Of a stretch of DNA of 64,000 nt, positions 17,498 through 26,881 are shown piece by piece. How positions within the stretch are numbered: position 1 is the stretch's first letter; each line of letters opens with the position of its first letter. A program made the translations under genes and the position numbers. The notes under the pieces are model-generated. The model saw only the letters and a list, made by a program, of their open reading frames with translations, had not been told where the DNA came from and searched no databases. Where the stretch lies: positions 44,071-108,070 of the forward strand of contig JBCCCR010000026.1 of NCBI GenBank assembly GCA_039033415.1. The letters are read 5' to 3'. The DNA comes from Pseudomonadota bacterium (GTDB taxonomy: Bacteria > Pseudomonadota > Gammaproteobacteria > Xanthomonadales > SZUA-38).

Positions 17498-17881
17498 ATG
17501 AAATCAATTGATCTTGCTTCACCCAAGCGCCAGCGGGGCATTACGCTGATCGGGCTGATCATCGTGCTGACCGTCCTGGGTTTTTTCGCCTTTATCGGAA
17601 TCAAGCTGTTCCCGGTCTATCAGGAATACTTTTCGGTGGTCCAGGCGATGAAGAGCGTGGCGTCACAGCCAGGCGTCAGCCGCCAGGAGCCGAGGCAGGT
17701 CCAGGAAATGCTGATCAAGCGCATGTATGTGAGCTACGTCGAGTCAGTCAACAAGAGCCACATTCGGGTCACCCGAGGCGGTCTCCCGACACTGAACGTG
17801 AGGTACGAAGTCCGCCGGCCGCTGATCGGCAACCTCGATTTTGTCGCCAAATTTGACGAGACGGTTGACCTCAAAGGCTAG
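17498..17881 (+). CDS. DUF4845 single-pass membrane protein
   Basis: A 127-residue protein with one N-terminal membrane helix (about 14-36, GITLIGLIIVLTVLGFFAFI) after a short basic stretch, then a small soluble domain facing the periplasm. The start of the helix resembles a type IV pilin N-terminus, but no cleavage-site glutamate at position 5 is seen. Members of this family are regularly found between lepB and rnc, as here; the function is not established. GGAGG before the ATG supports the start. Its 3' end overlaps the likely rnc start. Confidence 0.88.
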   Translation: MKSIDLASPKRQRGITLIGLIIVLTVLGFFAFIGIKLFPVYQEYFSVVQAMKSVASQPGVSRQEPRQVQEMLIKRMYVSYVESVNKSHIRVTRGGLPTLNVRYEVRRPLIGNLDFVAKFDETVDLKG

Positions 17882-18575
17882 TGAAAACGGACCGGCTGCG
17901 GCGGGTGGCGGCGGTCTTAAGCTAGGTTTCACCTTTTCGGATCCCGCCCTGCTGACGCAGGCGCTGACCCATCGTAGTGCCAGCCGAACGAACAACGAGC
18001 GGCTCGAGTTTCTCGGCGATTCGGTGCTGAGCACCATCATCTCCGAAGCACTCTTCGAGCGGTTTCCCAACGCATCCGAAGGCGACCTGAGCCGCGCGCG
18101 GGCGCGGCTGGTCCGCGGCGTGACGCTGGCGCGTTTGGCGGGTGAACTCGGCTTTATGGGTGCCGTGCTGCTCGGCCCGGGTGAACGAAAGAGCGGTGGC
18201 CAGCGCCGCCAGTCGATCCTGGCTGACGCGCTGGAGGCCGTCATCGGTGCGATCTATCTGGAAGCGGGCTACGTGACCTGTCGCCAGGTGGTCCTGAGCT
18301 GGTTTGAGAACCGTCTTGCTACGCTGCCGGCACCGGAGGCGCTCAAAGACGCAAAGACGCGGCTGCAGGAGCACCTGCAGCAGCGGGGCAGACCGCTTCC
18401 GGAGTATCAGCTGCTCGGGTCGGAGGGCGCCGATCACGCGAAGGTGTTTCAGGTGCGCTGTGTGCTCGATGGAGACCCGCAAGTCTTCGAGGCCAGTGGC
18501 AGCAGTCGCCGGAAGGCGGAACAGACGGCCGCCGCAATGGCGCTAAGCTATCTGGAGGCAGGTGAGGGTGACTGA
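17865..18575 (+). CDS. rnc: ribonuclease III
   Basis: Double-strand-specific endoribonuclease for rRNA and mRNA processing. The signature NERLEFLGDSVL (metal-binding and catalytic acidic residues) is present, together with the second acidic cluster ADALEAVIGAIYLE. A C-terminal dsRNA-binding domain covers about 155-230 (KTRLQEHLQQRG, SSRRKAEQTAAAMAL). The start is uncertain: this frame has no ATG or GTG near the conserved N-terminus, only TTG at 17865, 17853 and 17841, all inside the DUF4845 gene. I chose 17865, which gives 236 residues. Confidence 0.95.
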   Translation: MTSKASENGPAAAGGGGLKLGFTFSDPALLTQALTHRSASRTNNERLEFLGDSVLSTIISEALFERFPNASEGDLSRARARLVRGVTLARLAGELGFMGAVLLGPGERKSGGQRRQSILADALEAVIGAIYLEAGYVTCRQVVLSWFENRLATLPAPEALKDAKTRLQEHLQQRGRPLPEYQLLGSEGADHAKVFQVRCVLDGDPQVFEASGSSRRKAEQTAAAMALSYLEAGEGD

Positions 18576-19482
18576 TACAGACCAAAACCCAACTCATCGC
18601 TGCGGCTACGTGGCGCTGATCGGCCGACCCAACGTGGGTAAGTCGACGCTGCTCAACGCATTGCTGGGCCAGAAGCTGAGCATCACCGCTCACAAACCTC
18701 AAACAACGCGTCATCAGATCCTGGGCGTTAGCCATCACGAAGATGGCCAGCTCGTGTTTGTGGATACCCCGGGGCTTCACGCCGCACCCGCCGGCGCGTC
18801 GGCCATGAACCGTTACCTCAATCGGGTCGCCGAAGCGGTCTCTCAGGGCGTAGATGTGGTTGCGTGGCTGCTGGACGCGCGTGGCGTGACCGACGCGGAT
18901 TTGAAAATCGGTGAAGGGCTACGGCAGCGGCAGGGCAAGCTTTTCTGCGTGCTGAACAAAACCGATCTGGTCACCGACAAAGCCAAGCTGCTGCCGCTGT
19001 CCGCCGAGCTTGCCGAGCGGTTTGATCCTGATGAGCTGCTCATGATTTCAGCACAGAAAGGCAAAGGCCTGGAGGAGCTGCGTGCGCGCTTGCTGGCAGC
19101 CGTCCCGGAAGGTCCGCCGGTATTTGGTGAGGACGAGCTAACCGACCGGAGTGAACGGTTCATCGCGACCGAATTTATCCGGGAGCAGGTGACTCGAAGG
19201 CTGCACCAAGAGCTGCCCTATGCGTCGACGGTGGAAGTTGAAGCCTTTCAGCGAGAGGGTCCGGTGCTGCATATCGCCGCCGTGATCTGGGTCGAGCGGG
19301 AGGGCCAAAAAGGCATTGTGATCGGGCAGCGTGGGGCGACGCTCAAGGGTATCGGTACCGCGGCGCGGGCGACGCTTGAAGCGTTCTTTGCCTGCCGGGT
19401 GAACCTGAAGCTGTGGGTCAAGGTGAAAAAGGGCTGGTCCGACGACGAACGCTCGCTGCAGCAGCTGGGCTACGTGGATTGA
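18568..19482 (+). CDS. era: GTPase Era
   Basis: A 304-residue GTPase that binds the 3' end of 16S rRNA during 30S assembly. G1 GRPNVGKST, G3 DTPGL, G4 NKTD, and a C-terminal KH domain with the IVIGQRGATLKGIG loop. The GTG at 18568 lies nine bases after GGAGG and overlaps the rnc stop by 8 bases; a GTG two codons upstream is too close to the ribosome-binding site. The stop overlaps the recO start. Confidence 0.97.
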   Translation: MTDTDQNPTHRCGYVALIGRPNVGKSTLLNALLGQKLSITAHKPQTTRHQILGVSHHEDGQLVFVDTPGLHAAPAGASAMNRYLNRVAEAVSQGVDVVAWLLDARGVTDADLKIGEGLRQRQGKLFCVLNKTDLVTDKAKLLPLSAELAERFDPDELLMISAQKGKGLEELRARLLAAVPEGPPVFGEDELTDRSERFIATEFIREQVTRRLHQELPYASTVEVEAFQREGPVLHIAAVIWVEREGQKGIVIGQRGATLKGIGTAARATLEAFFACRVNLKLWVKVKKGWSDDERSLQQLGYVD

Positions 19483-20195
19483 ATCGGCTTCTGACCCCAG
19501 CATTTGTTCTGCACCGCCGCAATTTTGAGGAAGCGTCGCTGCTGGTCGAGCTGCTGACTCGGGATCGGGGTCGTGTCGGCGCGGTTGCGCGCGGCGCGCG
19601 CAAATCCCGGCGCCATCGCGGTGGGCTATTGCAGCCCTACGTACCGCTTCAGGTGAGCCTGTCGGGTCGAGGGCAGCTGGCGACGCTCGGCCAGCTTGAG
19701 GCGGAGGGCCCGCCGATTCTGACGGTCGGCAGCCGACCTGCGCTAATTGCGCTCTATCTGAATGAACTGCTGCTGCGACTCACCGCGCGCGACGACCCCA
19801 ACGAAACGCTGTTTCGGTGTTACCTCAAGACGCTCGTCGGGCTTGCCACCGGGGCTGCAGCGCCGGTCCTGCGACGTTTCGAGCTGGCGCTGCTGGCGAG
19901 TCAGGGCTACGCGGTGGCGTTGACGCACGATGCGGTGACGGGCGAGCCGGTCCAGGCGACACAACACTACCGTTATGAGGTTGAGGAAGGACCCGTGGAA
20001 ACGGTTCAAATCTCAGCAGAGACCGTGCGCGGCGAAACGCTGCTTTGCCTAGCACGAGGCGAGGATGGAGACGCAGCGGTTCAGCGCGAGGCGCGGCAGC
20101 TGCTGGGTGAGGTGCTTCGACACTACCTCGGCCCCAAGCCGCTGCGCTCGCGGCAGCTATACCAACAGATGATTCAACCGGAGATTCAGTCATGA
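19479..20195 (+). CDS. recO: DNA repair protein RecO
   Basis: A 238-residue recombination mediator that loads RecA with RecR. The N-terminal OB fold begins [20 protein letters not shown] and continues with [13 protein letters not shown]. The helical C-terminal domain is present; the zinc-binding cysteines of some RecO proteins are not evident. The TTG at 19479 overlaps the era stop (TTGA); no better start is in frame at the conserved N-terminus. It ends 4 bases into pdxJ. Confidence 0.93.
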   Translation: MNRLLTPAFVLHRRNFEEASLLVELLTRDRGRVGAVARGARKSRRHRGGLLQPYVPLQVSLSGRGQLATLGQLEAEGPPILTVGSRPALIALYLNELLLRLTARDDPNETLFRCYLKTLVGLATGAAAPVLRRFELALLASQGYAVALTHDAVTGEPVQATQHYRYEVEEGPVETVQISAETVRGETLLCLARGEDGDAAVQREARQLLGEVLRHYLGPKPLRSRQLYQQMIQPEIQS

Positions 20196-20920
20196 GACCG
20201 ATTAGTCTTGGGGTCAATATCGATCACGTTGCGACGCTGCGGCAGGCTCGGGGCACGGACTACCCGGACCCGGTGTTTGCTGCCGCACTGGCGGAACAAG
20301 CCGGCGCTGACCTCATCACCATCCACCTTCGCGAGGATCGCCGGCACATCCAGGATCGGGATTTGGAGCTGCTGATGCGCACGGTCACGACCCGCGTCAA
20401 CCTCGAGTGTGCGGTGACTGATGAAATGCTGTCGATCGCCTGCGAAGCCCAGCCTGAGGACGTCTGCCTGGTGCCAGAACGACGCGAAGAGGTTACGACC
20501 GAGGGTGGCTTGGACGCTGCCGGCATCGGTCAGCCAGTCGCTGATGCCTGCCAGCGGCTGCGGGACGCCGGCATTCGCGTTTCGCTTTTTATCGACCCGG
20601 AAGAGAGCCAGCTTCGGGCGGCCGCGTCGATGGGCGCGCCCGTGGTTGAGCTTCACACCGGCGCCTACGCCGAAGCCAGCGGCGCGGCTCGGGAGCAGGA
20701 GCTCACCCGGATCGCAGTGGCGTCGGAGCTCGGCCGGTCGCTTGGGCTGGTGGTCAACGCCGGCCATGGTCTGCACTACCACAACGTCACCCCCATTGCG
20801 GCGCTGGAGCCGATTGAGGAGCTCAATATCGGCCACGCGATCGTGGCGCGGGCCGTTTTTGTCGGCCTCCCTGAGGCCATCCGGGAAATGAAGCGACTGA
20901 TGAACGAAGCGAGGCGCTGA
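20192..20920 (+). CDS. pdxJ: pyridoxine 5'-phosphate synthase
   Basis: A 242-residue TIM barrel that condenses 1-deoxyxylulose 5-phosphate with 3-amino-2-oxopropyl phosphate to make pyridoxine 5'-phosphate. [14 protein letters not shown] at the N-terminus is the family hallmark, and [12 protein letters not shown] near the C-terminus is the phosphate-binding region. ATG start, 4-base overlap with recO. Last gene of the conserved block, convergent with the REC-Hpt gene. Confidence 0.97.
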   Translation: MRPISLGVNIDHVATLRQARGTDYPDPVFAAALAEQAGADLITIHLREDRRHIQDRDLELLMRTVTTRVNLECAVTDEMLSIACEAQPEDVCLVPERREEVTTEGGLDAAGIGQPVADACQRLRDAGIRVSLFIDPEESQLRAAASMGAPVVELHTGAYAEASGAAREQELTRIAVASELGRSLGLVVNAGHGLHYHNVTPIAALEPIEELNIGHAIVARAVFVGLPEAIREMKRLMNEARR

Positions 20921-20941
20921 CCGCCTCCTCAGGTGCCCTGA

Positions 20942-21658
20942 CTAAAGCTGACGGACGTTGTCAGCGGCCTTGGCCAGCTCATCGAGCGCCGGGGTGATCT
21001 CGCCTGGTTGGCCTCGGGTGAGCGCCAGCTCGAGCTTGGCGGCCGTTTCCTTGAGCTCCAGACAGCCGGTGTACCCGGCCGAGCCGCGTAGCTTGTGCAC
21101 GGGGGCGCGCGCTGCGGCAAAGTCGTTCGACGCGACGGCCTCGCGGATCTCCGGCAGGAAACGCGTTAGCTCCTGCTGCAGCATACCCATCAACCGATCG
21201 AGCAACTCGACGTTGCCACCCGCCGCGGCCAGCGCCGCTTCGCGATCCATTACCGGCGTCGCGCTGCTTTCCTCCATCGTAGGCTCCGGCGCCACGTCGC
21301 TGGCCAGGAGCTGGCGCACGGTGTCGCGGCTAATCGGTTTCGCCAGGCAGTTGTCGAAACCCTGCTGCTGGAGATTGGTGGTCGTGGACAGCTGCAGGTC
21401 TGCGGTCAAGCCAATGATTTTTGCGCCGTGCGTCCGCCCGGCGCGGCTCTCCGCCTGCCGGATGGCTTTGGTGGCCTCGATGCCGTCCATTTCGGGCATG
21501 CGGATATCCATCAGCACCAGATCGAACGGTTGCTGCAGAAAATGGTCGAGCGCTTGGCGACCGTTCATCGCCTCTTCGATCTGGATGCCGGGGTCGCCGA
21601 GGGCAGCCTTGAGAAAGTCTCGGTTGATGTCGTTGTCGTCTGCTATCAATATCCGCAT
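20942..21658 (-). CDS. receiver-Hpt two-domain phosphorelay protein
   Basis: A 238-residue protein with a receiver (1-115; DDND at 7-10, phospho-Asp in LVLMDIRMPEMDG near 53, Lys in LAKPIS near 106) joined to a C-terminal Hpt domain (about 140-235) with the His in HKLRGSAGYTG. This is the C-terminal half of a BarA- or EvgS-type hybrid kinase standing alone, so a kinase encoded elsewhere must supply phosphate. It has its own upstream region, divergent from the YdbH-like gene. Confidence 0.88.
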   Translation of the reverse strand: MRILIADDNDINRDFLKAALGDPGIQIEEAMNGRQALDHFLQQPFDLVLMDIRMPEMDGIEATKAIRQAESRAGRTHGAKIIGLTADLQLSTTTNLQQQGFDNCLAKPISRDTVRQLLASDVAPEPTMEESSATPVMDREAALAAAGGNVELLDRLMGMLQQELTRFLPEIREAVASNDFAAARAPVHKLRGSAGYTGCLELKETAAKLELALTRGQPGEITPALDELAKAADNVRQL

Positions 21659-21710
21659 GGTTTACCTACCCGGTTTCGCGATGCGATTGCCAGTATAGTC
21701 CGATCCATTC

Positions 21711-23840
21711 ATGGTCCGATGCGCCCGCCACTCCGCTTTGTCTGTCGCTGAGCGTCTTCCCTTCCTCCGCCTGGCCGCAGCACTCGTCGTGCTGCTGTCT
21801 CAGAGCGGCATGGCCTTGGGTCAGCTGACCCTTTCCGGCTCCGTCGCCGAGCTGGCTGGTGCGGACTGGCGGGCGCGACAGATTGATTGGGAGCTGATTC
21901 CTAATGGTGAATCCTCCGTGAATATTGGCACGCTGGGCATCAGCAACATGCCCGCGTCCTTGTCAGAAATTTCCCTACGTTGTGCCAAGCTGGCGCTGGC
22001 GAGGGATGTTGGCGGCTGCGTCGCGGGCGAGCTGACTTTCCGGCTAGACGAACGGCCAGTGCAGGGGCGGTGGGATGCCAGCTTCGGGACTGGCGGCAAT
22101 GCATCAGCATCGGTGTCGGCCGACGGATCCGCCAGCGGACCTCCGCGCGAAGCGGTCAGCGCCTTGCAGGCGTCGCTGACGTTGCCTTTGGCGGGCGGCG
22201 AGGTGTCCGTCGAGTTTGAGACTGGGACGCAGCCGACTCTGATGGCACGCGCGAACGGGCTGCGGCTCGATGAACTGCTGTCGCAGCTCCCGGTGGCGCT
22301 GCCGGCCGGGCTCACGGCGCTTAACGGTGACGTCGCGTTCGACCTGACGGCAACGCTGGGTTCCAAGCTTCGCGTCAACGGCAGCTGGACGGTCGGGGAC
22401 CTGGGCTTCGATTCGCTTGACGGAAGCCGCGCCGGTGCTGGCCTTAAGTTGCGCGGGGAACTCACATTCGAGTCGGGCGAGGATAAAGGGATGACCTTCG
22501 AGGCTTCGGCCGTCATTGAAGGCGGTGAGCTTCTGGTGGATCCGGCCTACGTCAGCTTCAGCGAGCTGCCGGACGTTGAGCTCACCGTCGCCGGTCGTCG
22601 AAATTCCGCGGGGACCACATCGATCGACCGTTGGCAGATCAGCGATGGCGACAGCGTCACCGTCAGCGGCGAGGCCCGGCTGGCCGGGGAGGGGACTGTG
22701 GAGCTGCTGACGGCGCAGGTCGATCGGTTTCGACTGGCCGAGGCGTATCCGCGGTTTTTGTCCGCGGCCGGCGAAAGTTTTGGTCTGGAAGAAGTGGCGG
22801 CCAGCGGCGAGATTCTGGGTGGTTTGCGCGTCGAGAACGGAGCCTTGAGCCACGTGTCGTTGATCTTTGAGACCGTTGACTTCATCAGCAATCAGGAACA
22901 CTTTGGCGCCAGCCGCCTCAGGGGCTTTGTTGACTATTCGTTGGCCGGCGACTCCGCTGACTCCAACCTCTCCTGGGACTCGCTGCGCTACTACACGCTG
23001 CTGATCGGCGCTGCGGACAGCCGCTTTTTTGCCGGCGGCCGACAGGTGCTCCTGCTAGATCCGCTGTTCCTTCCGGTCCTCGATGGCGGCCTTCAGGTGG
23101 ACGAGCTAGCGCTCAACGACTTGGGGACCGACCAGGTGGCCATGGATTTCCGTGGCGAACTCAAGCCTGTAGCGCTGGATCAGATCACCCGCGCGCTCGA
23201 CTGGCCGGTGCTAAACGGCACGCTGGGTGGCACCATTCCGCAGGTCCGGCTGCGCAACCAGGTGGTCGAGGTTGGGGGTAACGTCGTGGTCGATGTCTTT
23301 GGCGGCACGGTGACGATGGAGCAGCTCCGGCTGGAGCGCCTGTTTGGCGTGCTCCCGACGCTCTCCGCAAACGTTCAGATCCAGGACATCGACCTCGAGC
23401 AGATGACCGGCGCTTTTTCGTTCGGCAAGATCGAGGGTGTGCTGCGAGGCTCGGTGGACGGCCTCCGGCTCCTGAACTGGCGCCCGGTGGCGTTCGATCT
23501 GGATCTGCATACCGATCCAGACGCCGGCGTTCGGCGGCGGATCAGCCAGCGTGCCGTCGACAACCTCTCGAGTATCGGCGGCGGCGCCGCAGCGCTGGGC
23601 TCAACGGTCCTCAAAATATTCGATGATTTTGGCTACCAGCAGCTGGGCTTGACCTGCGTCCTGCGCAACAATACCTGTGACATGGGCGGGGTCGGAGATG
23701 CCGGCAACGGCTATTTCCTGGTGCGTGGCTCGGGTATCCCGCGGATCGACATCAAAGGGTTTTCGCGCCGGGTCGACTGGCCGCAGTTGGTGCGACGGCT
23801 TCAAGCGGCAACAGAAAGCGGGCCCGCAAGCGTAGAATAG
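21711..23840 (+). CDS. YdbH-like AsmA-related envelope protein
   Basis: A 709-residue exported protein, hydrophobic near residues 16-36 (LPFLRLAAALVVLLSQSG) and otherwise beta-rich with repeated GTVELL and GGTVTMEQLRLERLF-type strands. The C-terminal part (about 430-690) resembles the YdbH domain, with the DPDAGVRRRISQRAVDNLSS and CVLRNNTCDM segments typical of that family. YdbH is an AsmA-like inner-membrane bridge implicated with YnbE and YdbL in phospholipid transport to the outer membrane. The next gene is a YdbL-type protein, which supports the call. It is shorter than E. coli YdbH (near 880 residues). A TATAGT lies only 11 bases before the ATG, so the mRNA may be nearly leaderless. Confidence 0.75.
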   Translation: MVRCARHSALSVAERLPFLRLAAALVVLLSQSGMALGQLTLSGSVAELAGADWRARQIDWELIPNGESSVNIGTLGISNMPASLSEISLRCAKLALARDVGGCVAGELTFRLDERPVQGRWDASFGTGGNASASVSADGSASGPPREAVSALQASLTLPLAGGEVSVEFETGTQPTLMARANGLRLDELLSQLPVALPAGLTALNGDVAFDLTATLGSKLRVNGSWTVGDLGFDSLDGSRAGAGLKLRGELTFESGEDKGMTFEASAVIEGGELLVDPAYVSFSELPDVELTVAGRRNSAGTTSIDRWQISDGDSVTVSGEARLAGEGTVELLTAQVDRFRLAEAYPRFLSAAGESFGLEEVAASGEILGGLRVENGALSHVSLIFETVDFISNQEHFGASRLRGFVDYSLAGDSADSNLSWDSLRYYTLLIGAADSRFFAGGRQVLLLDPLFLPVLDGGLQVDELALNDLGTDQVAMDFRGELKPVALDQITRALDWPVLNGTLGGTIPQVRLRNQVVEVGGNVVVDVFGGTVTMEQLRLERLFGVLPTLSANVQIQDIDLEQMTGAFSFGKIEGVLRGSVDGLRLLNWRPVAFDLDLHTDPDAGVRRRISQRAVDNLSSIGGGAAALGSTVLKIFDDFGYQQLGLTCVLRNNTCDMGGVGDAGNGYFLVRGSGIPRIDIKGFSRRVDWPQLVRRLQAATESGPASVE

Positions 23841-23918
23841 GCCTCCAGCGATTCAGCAGACAGTCAGTTGGTAGATCGTATGCTGGCTGATGATTTGAGT
23901 TTTAGACAGGAAAAGACA

Positions 23919-24533
23919 TTGAAAACAGTAAGCTATTGCATGATGACGGCGCTGCTCATGGCCCTGGCTGCCTGCGTGACTATCAACGTCTACTTTCCCG
24001 AGGCTGCGGCCCAGGAAGCGGCTGACCGGTTTATCGACGAGGTCATCGGCCCTGATGAGGCGCCCGATGCGGAGGGTGAAGCAGATGCGTTTGTGCCGGT
24101 CCCGAAAAGCGCAACGTCCGCCCTCCCGGCGGCGGCCCTGGCGATCCTGGACTGGGTGATTCCCCCGGCCCATGCGCAGGTCAACATCGATATCAACACA
24201 CCGGAAATCCGTGCCATTCAGTCGCGGATGAACGCACGCTTCAGCAAAGACCTTTCGAAACACTTCGCCAGCGGCGCCATCGGGTTGACCAACGACGCGC
24301 GGGTTGCGGTTCGTGACCTGTCCAGCGTGTCTCTGCGCGATCGCAGCGCGCTCAACGCCGCCGTGGCGGCGGACAATCGCGACCGCGACGCCGTTTATCG
24401 CGAGATTGCCATTGCCAACGGCCAGCCCGGCTGGGAGGCACAGATTCGCGAAACCTTCGCCCAGCAATGGGTCAGCAACGCGCGGAGCGGCTGGTACTAC
24501 CAGGACAGCGCGGGCAACTGGCGGCAAAAATAG
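23919..24533 (+). CDS. YdbL-like DUF1318 lipoprotein
   Basis: A 204-residue protein with a lipoprotein signal ending at ALAAC, followed by VTINVYFPEAAAQEAAD, a segment characteristic of longer DUF1318 proteins. The C-terminal half (about 105-204) is the DUF1318/YdbL domain, from the INTPEIRAIQSRM region to the GWYYQDSAGNWRQK end. E. coli encodes a separate small lipoprotein YnbE and the periplasmic YdbL; here a lipoprotein N-terminus and the YdbL domain are in one chain. I chose TTG at 23919; the frame extends to TTG 23868 but without signal-peptide character. Confidence 0.8.
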   Translation: MKTVSYCMMTALLMALAACVTINVYFPEAAAQEAADRFIDEVIGPDEAPDAEGEADAFVPVPKSATSALPAAALAILDWVIPPAHAQVNIDINTPEIRAIQSRMNARFSKDLSKHFASGAIGLTNDARVAVRDLSSVSLRDRSALNAAVAADNRDRDAVYREIAIANGQPGWEAQIRETFAQQWVSNARSGWYYQDSAGNWRQK

Positions 24534-24536
24534 CCG

Positions 24537-25880
24537 GTGGGAAGACGTCGCCATCGGCTGCCGGCTGAGCCCCTCAACGCAACGATCGAAGACCTGAGTC
24601 ACGACGGCCGGGGCGTCGCCCGGGTCGACGGTAAAGCGGTCTTTATTCACGGCGCGCTGCCGGGTGAATCGGTGCGCTTCCGGCTCACCGGGCGCCGGAA
24701 AGCCTTCGACATGGGGCAGGTGGTGGAGGTGCTGGAACCCTCGGCCAGCCGCACTGAGCCCCGCTGCCCAAATTTTGAACGCTGCGGCGGCTGCGCGCTC
24801 CAGCACCTGGCGCCGGAGGCTCAGCTGAAGGCCAAGCAGCGGGTGCTGGAAGAAAACCTGCGCCGCATCGGCGGGGTCACTCCGCAGCGCTGGCTGGCGC
24901 CGCTCGCCGGCGGTTCCTGGGGCTACCGCCGCAAAGCGCGGCTCAGCGTCCGCAACGTGCCGGGCAAAGGCCGGGTACTGGTGGGTTTCCGCGAGCGCAT
25001 GGGGCGCTACGTCTGCGATATGACCGAATGCCACACGCTGATACCCGAAGTGGGTATGCGCCTGGCGGAGATCAGCGACTGCATCGGCGGCCTCTCCATT
25101 CCGGACGAGATTCCTCAGCTTGAGGTGGCGGCCGGCGACGACCAGCTGGTGCTGGTAGTCCGCCACCTGAAGGAACTCACTGCTGATGATCGCGAGCGGC
25201 TGGCCGCGCTGGGCGAATCACTGGACGCTCATATCTGGCTGCAGTCGGGCGGGCCGGATACGGTTCAGCCTCTGGTGGCCGGCGAACCGCCGGCCTCTCT
25301 CACGTTCTCGCTGGATCAGACCAACGCGCACGGAGATGCGCTGCGATTCGACTTCAGCCCCCTCAATTTTGTTCAAGTGAACGCGGAGATGAACCGCCAG
25401 ATGGTGAGCCACACGCTCGATGCTCTGGCGCTGAGCTCGGAGCATCGGGTACTGGACCTGTTTTGTGGTCTGGGTAACTTTACGCTGCCGATCGCGGCCG
25501 CGTGCCGCAGCGCGGTCGGCGTGGAAGGGGAAGAGTCTCTAGTGGCGCTGGCCCGCCACAACGCGCGCTTGAACCGGATCGAGAACGCGGAGTTTTTTGC
25601 GGCCGATCTCCGGGAAGATCATGCAGCAACCGCCTGGGGCCAGGGGTCCTACGATCGGGTGCTGCTGGACCCGCCACGCAGCGGGGCGGCTGAACTTCTT
25701 CCTCTGCTCGATGCCCTCGCGGCGCCCCGCCTGGTCTACGTATCCTGCCATCCCGGCAGCCTGGCTCGCGACGCGGGCGAGCTGGTTGGACGAGGTTATG
25801 AGCTCGTCAGCGCCGGCATCATGGACATGTTTCCGCACACCGGGCATGTCGAGTCCATCGCGGTTTTTACGCGATCATGA
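24537..25880 (+). CDS. rlmD: 23S rRNA (uracil-1939 C5)-methyltransferase RlmD
   Basis: A 447-residue SAM-dependent RNA methyltransferase. TRAM domain at about 10-65; iron-sulfur cysteines in CPNFERCGGC and in DMTECHTL; SAM-binding DLFCGLGNFTLP near 303; DPPRSGA near 379; catalytic Cys in VYVSCHPGSLARD (the usual motif is SCNP). The GTG at 24537 gives the N-terminus MGRRRHRLPAEPL, usual for the family. It overlaps nagZ by 4 bases. Confidence 0.95.
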   Translation: MGRRRHRLPAEPLNATIEDLSHDGRGVARVDGKAVFIHGALPGESVRFRLTGRRKAFDMGQVVEVLEPSASRTEPRCPNFERCGGCALQHLAPEAQLKAKQRVLEENLRRIGGVTPQRWLAPLAGGSWGYRRKARLSVRNVPGKGRVLVGFRERMGRYVCDMTECHTLIPEVGMRLAEISDCIGGLSIPDEIPQLEVAAGDDQLVLVVRHLKELTADDRERLAALGESLDAHIWLQSGGPDTVQPLVAGEPPASLTFSLDQTNAHGDALRFDFSPLNFVQVNAEMNRQMVSHTLDALALSSEHRVLDLFCGLGNFTLPIAAACRSAVGVEGEESLVALARHNARLNRIENAEFFAADLREDHAATAWGQGSYDRVLLDPPRSGAAELLPLLDALAAPRLVYVSCHPGSLARDAGELVGRGYELVSAGIMDMFPHTGHVESIAVFTRS

Positions 25881-26881
25881 GTTATCTGATCATTGGGCTT
25901 GTGGGGCTGACGCTGACCGATCAGGAGCGACAGTGGCTGAGTCATCCCTGCGTTGGCGGCGCCATCTTTTTTAAACGGAATTGGCAGAGCCCGGAGCAGG
26001 TGACGCAGCTCGCTCAGGCCGTCCGGGACTGCTGTCCGGACGCCCTGCTGATGATCGATCAAGAAGGCGGGCGCGTTCAGCGGTTTGGGACTCCGCTCGC
26101 CACGCTGCCGCCGCTCGCATCACTCGGTCAGGTGTTCGACCAAAACCCGTCGCAGGCCGCCGCGCTGGCCCGCGCGCATGGAGAGCTGATGGCCTCCGAG
26201 ATTCTCAGTTTGGGCGTCGACCTCAGTTTGGCGCCCGTGCTCGATCTGAACGCTGGCAGCGAGGTGATTGGCGACCGCGCCTTTCACGCGGAGACCTTTG
26301 CTGTCGAAACGCTGGCAAAAGCCTATCGATCCGGGATGCGCGAGGCCGGCATGGCCGCCTGCGGCAAGCACTTTCCCGGGCACGGGACGGTGGTGCCCGA
26401 TACGCATGTCGCTGACGCCACCGATCCGCGCAGCCTCGACGAGCTTCTGGCGACGGACCTGCGGCCTTTTGCCGCTGCTATTGCCGACGGCATCGAGGGT
26501 CTGATGCTCGCCCACGTCGTCTATCCGGAGGTCTGTGCCAGGCCTGCCGGGTTTTCCCGCGCCTGGATTCAGGATGTGCTGCGCGCACGCCTGGCCTTCG
26601 ACGGCGTGGTGATCAGTGATGATCTGGGCATGCGAGCCGCGCATCAGGCGGGAGGGTTTGGTCAGCGCATTGAAGCCTCGCTGGAGGCCGGCTGCGACCT
26701 GCTGCTGGTTTGCCGACCGGACGACGTTCAGCAAGTGATGGCGACCGACCTACCGGACTGGCCAACCAACCACCATCGCCTGGAGCGACTGCGTGGTCGG
26801 ACGAATCGACCCGCATGGGCGTCGCTCGCCGCCAGTGCGCGGCACCAAGAACTCAAGGAGCAGCTAGCTTGCCTGACCTGA
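25877..26881 (+). CDS. nagZ: beta-N-acetylhexosaminidase NagZ
   Basis: A 334-residue cytoplasmic family-3 glycoside hydrolase that removes GlcNAc from recycled muropeptides. MIDQEGGRVQR near 56, the catalytic His loop KHFPGHG near 165 and the nucleophile Asp in VVISDDLGM near 244 are all intact. It belongs with the peptidoglycan-precursor genes at 34-39 kb in function but is in an operon with rlmD and two purine salvage genes, an order also known in Pseudomonas. ATGA overlap with rlmD. Confidence 0.96.
   Translation: MSYLIIGLVGLTLTDQERQWLSHPCVGGAIFFKRNWQSPEQVTQLAQAVRDCCPDALLMIDQEGGRVQRFGTPLATLPPLASLGQVFDQNPSQAAALARAHGELMASEILSLGVDLSLAPVLDLNAGSEVIGDRAFHAETFAVETLAKAYRSGMREAGMAACGKHFPGHGTVVPDTHVADATDPRSLDELLATDLRPFAAAIADGIEGLMLAHVVYPEVCARPAGFSRAWIQDVLRARLAFDGVVISDDLGMRAAHQAGGFGQRIEASLEAGCDLLLVCRPDDVQQVMATDLPDWPTNHHRLERLRGRTNRPAWASLAASARHQELKEQLACLT

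Noticed and set aside
23853..25166. 437-codon open frame on the minus strand opposite the YdbL-like and rlmD genes
   Set aside because: Spans two well-supported genes on the other strand and lacks domain features; typical high-GC antisense frame.
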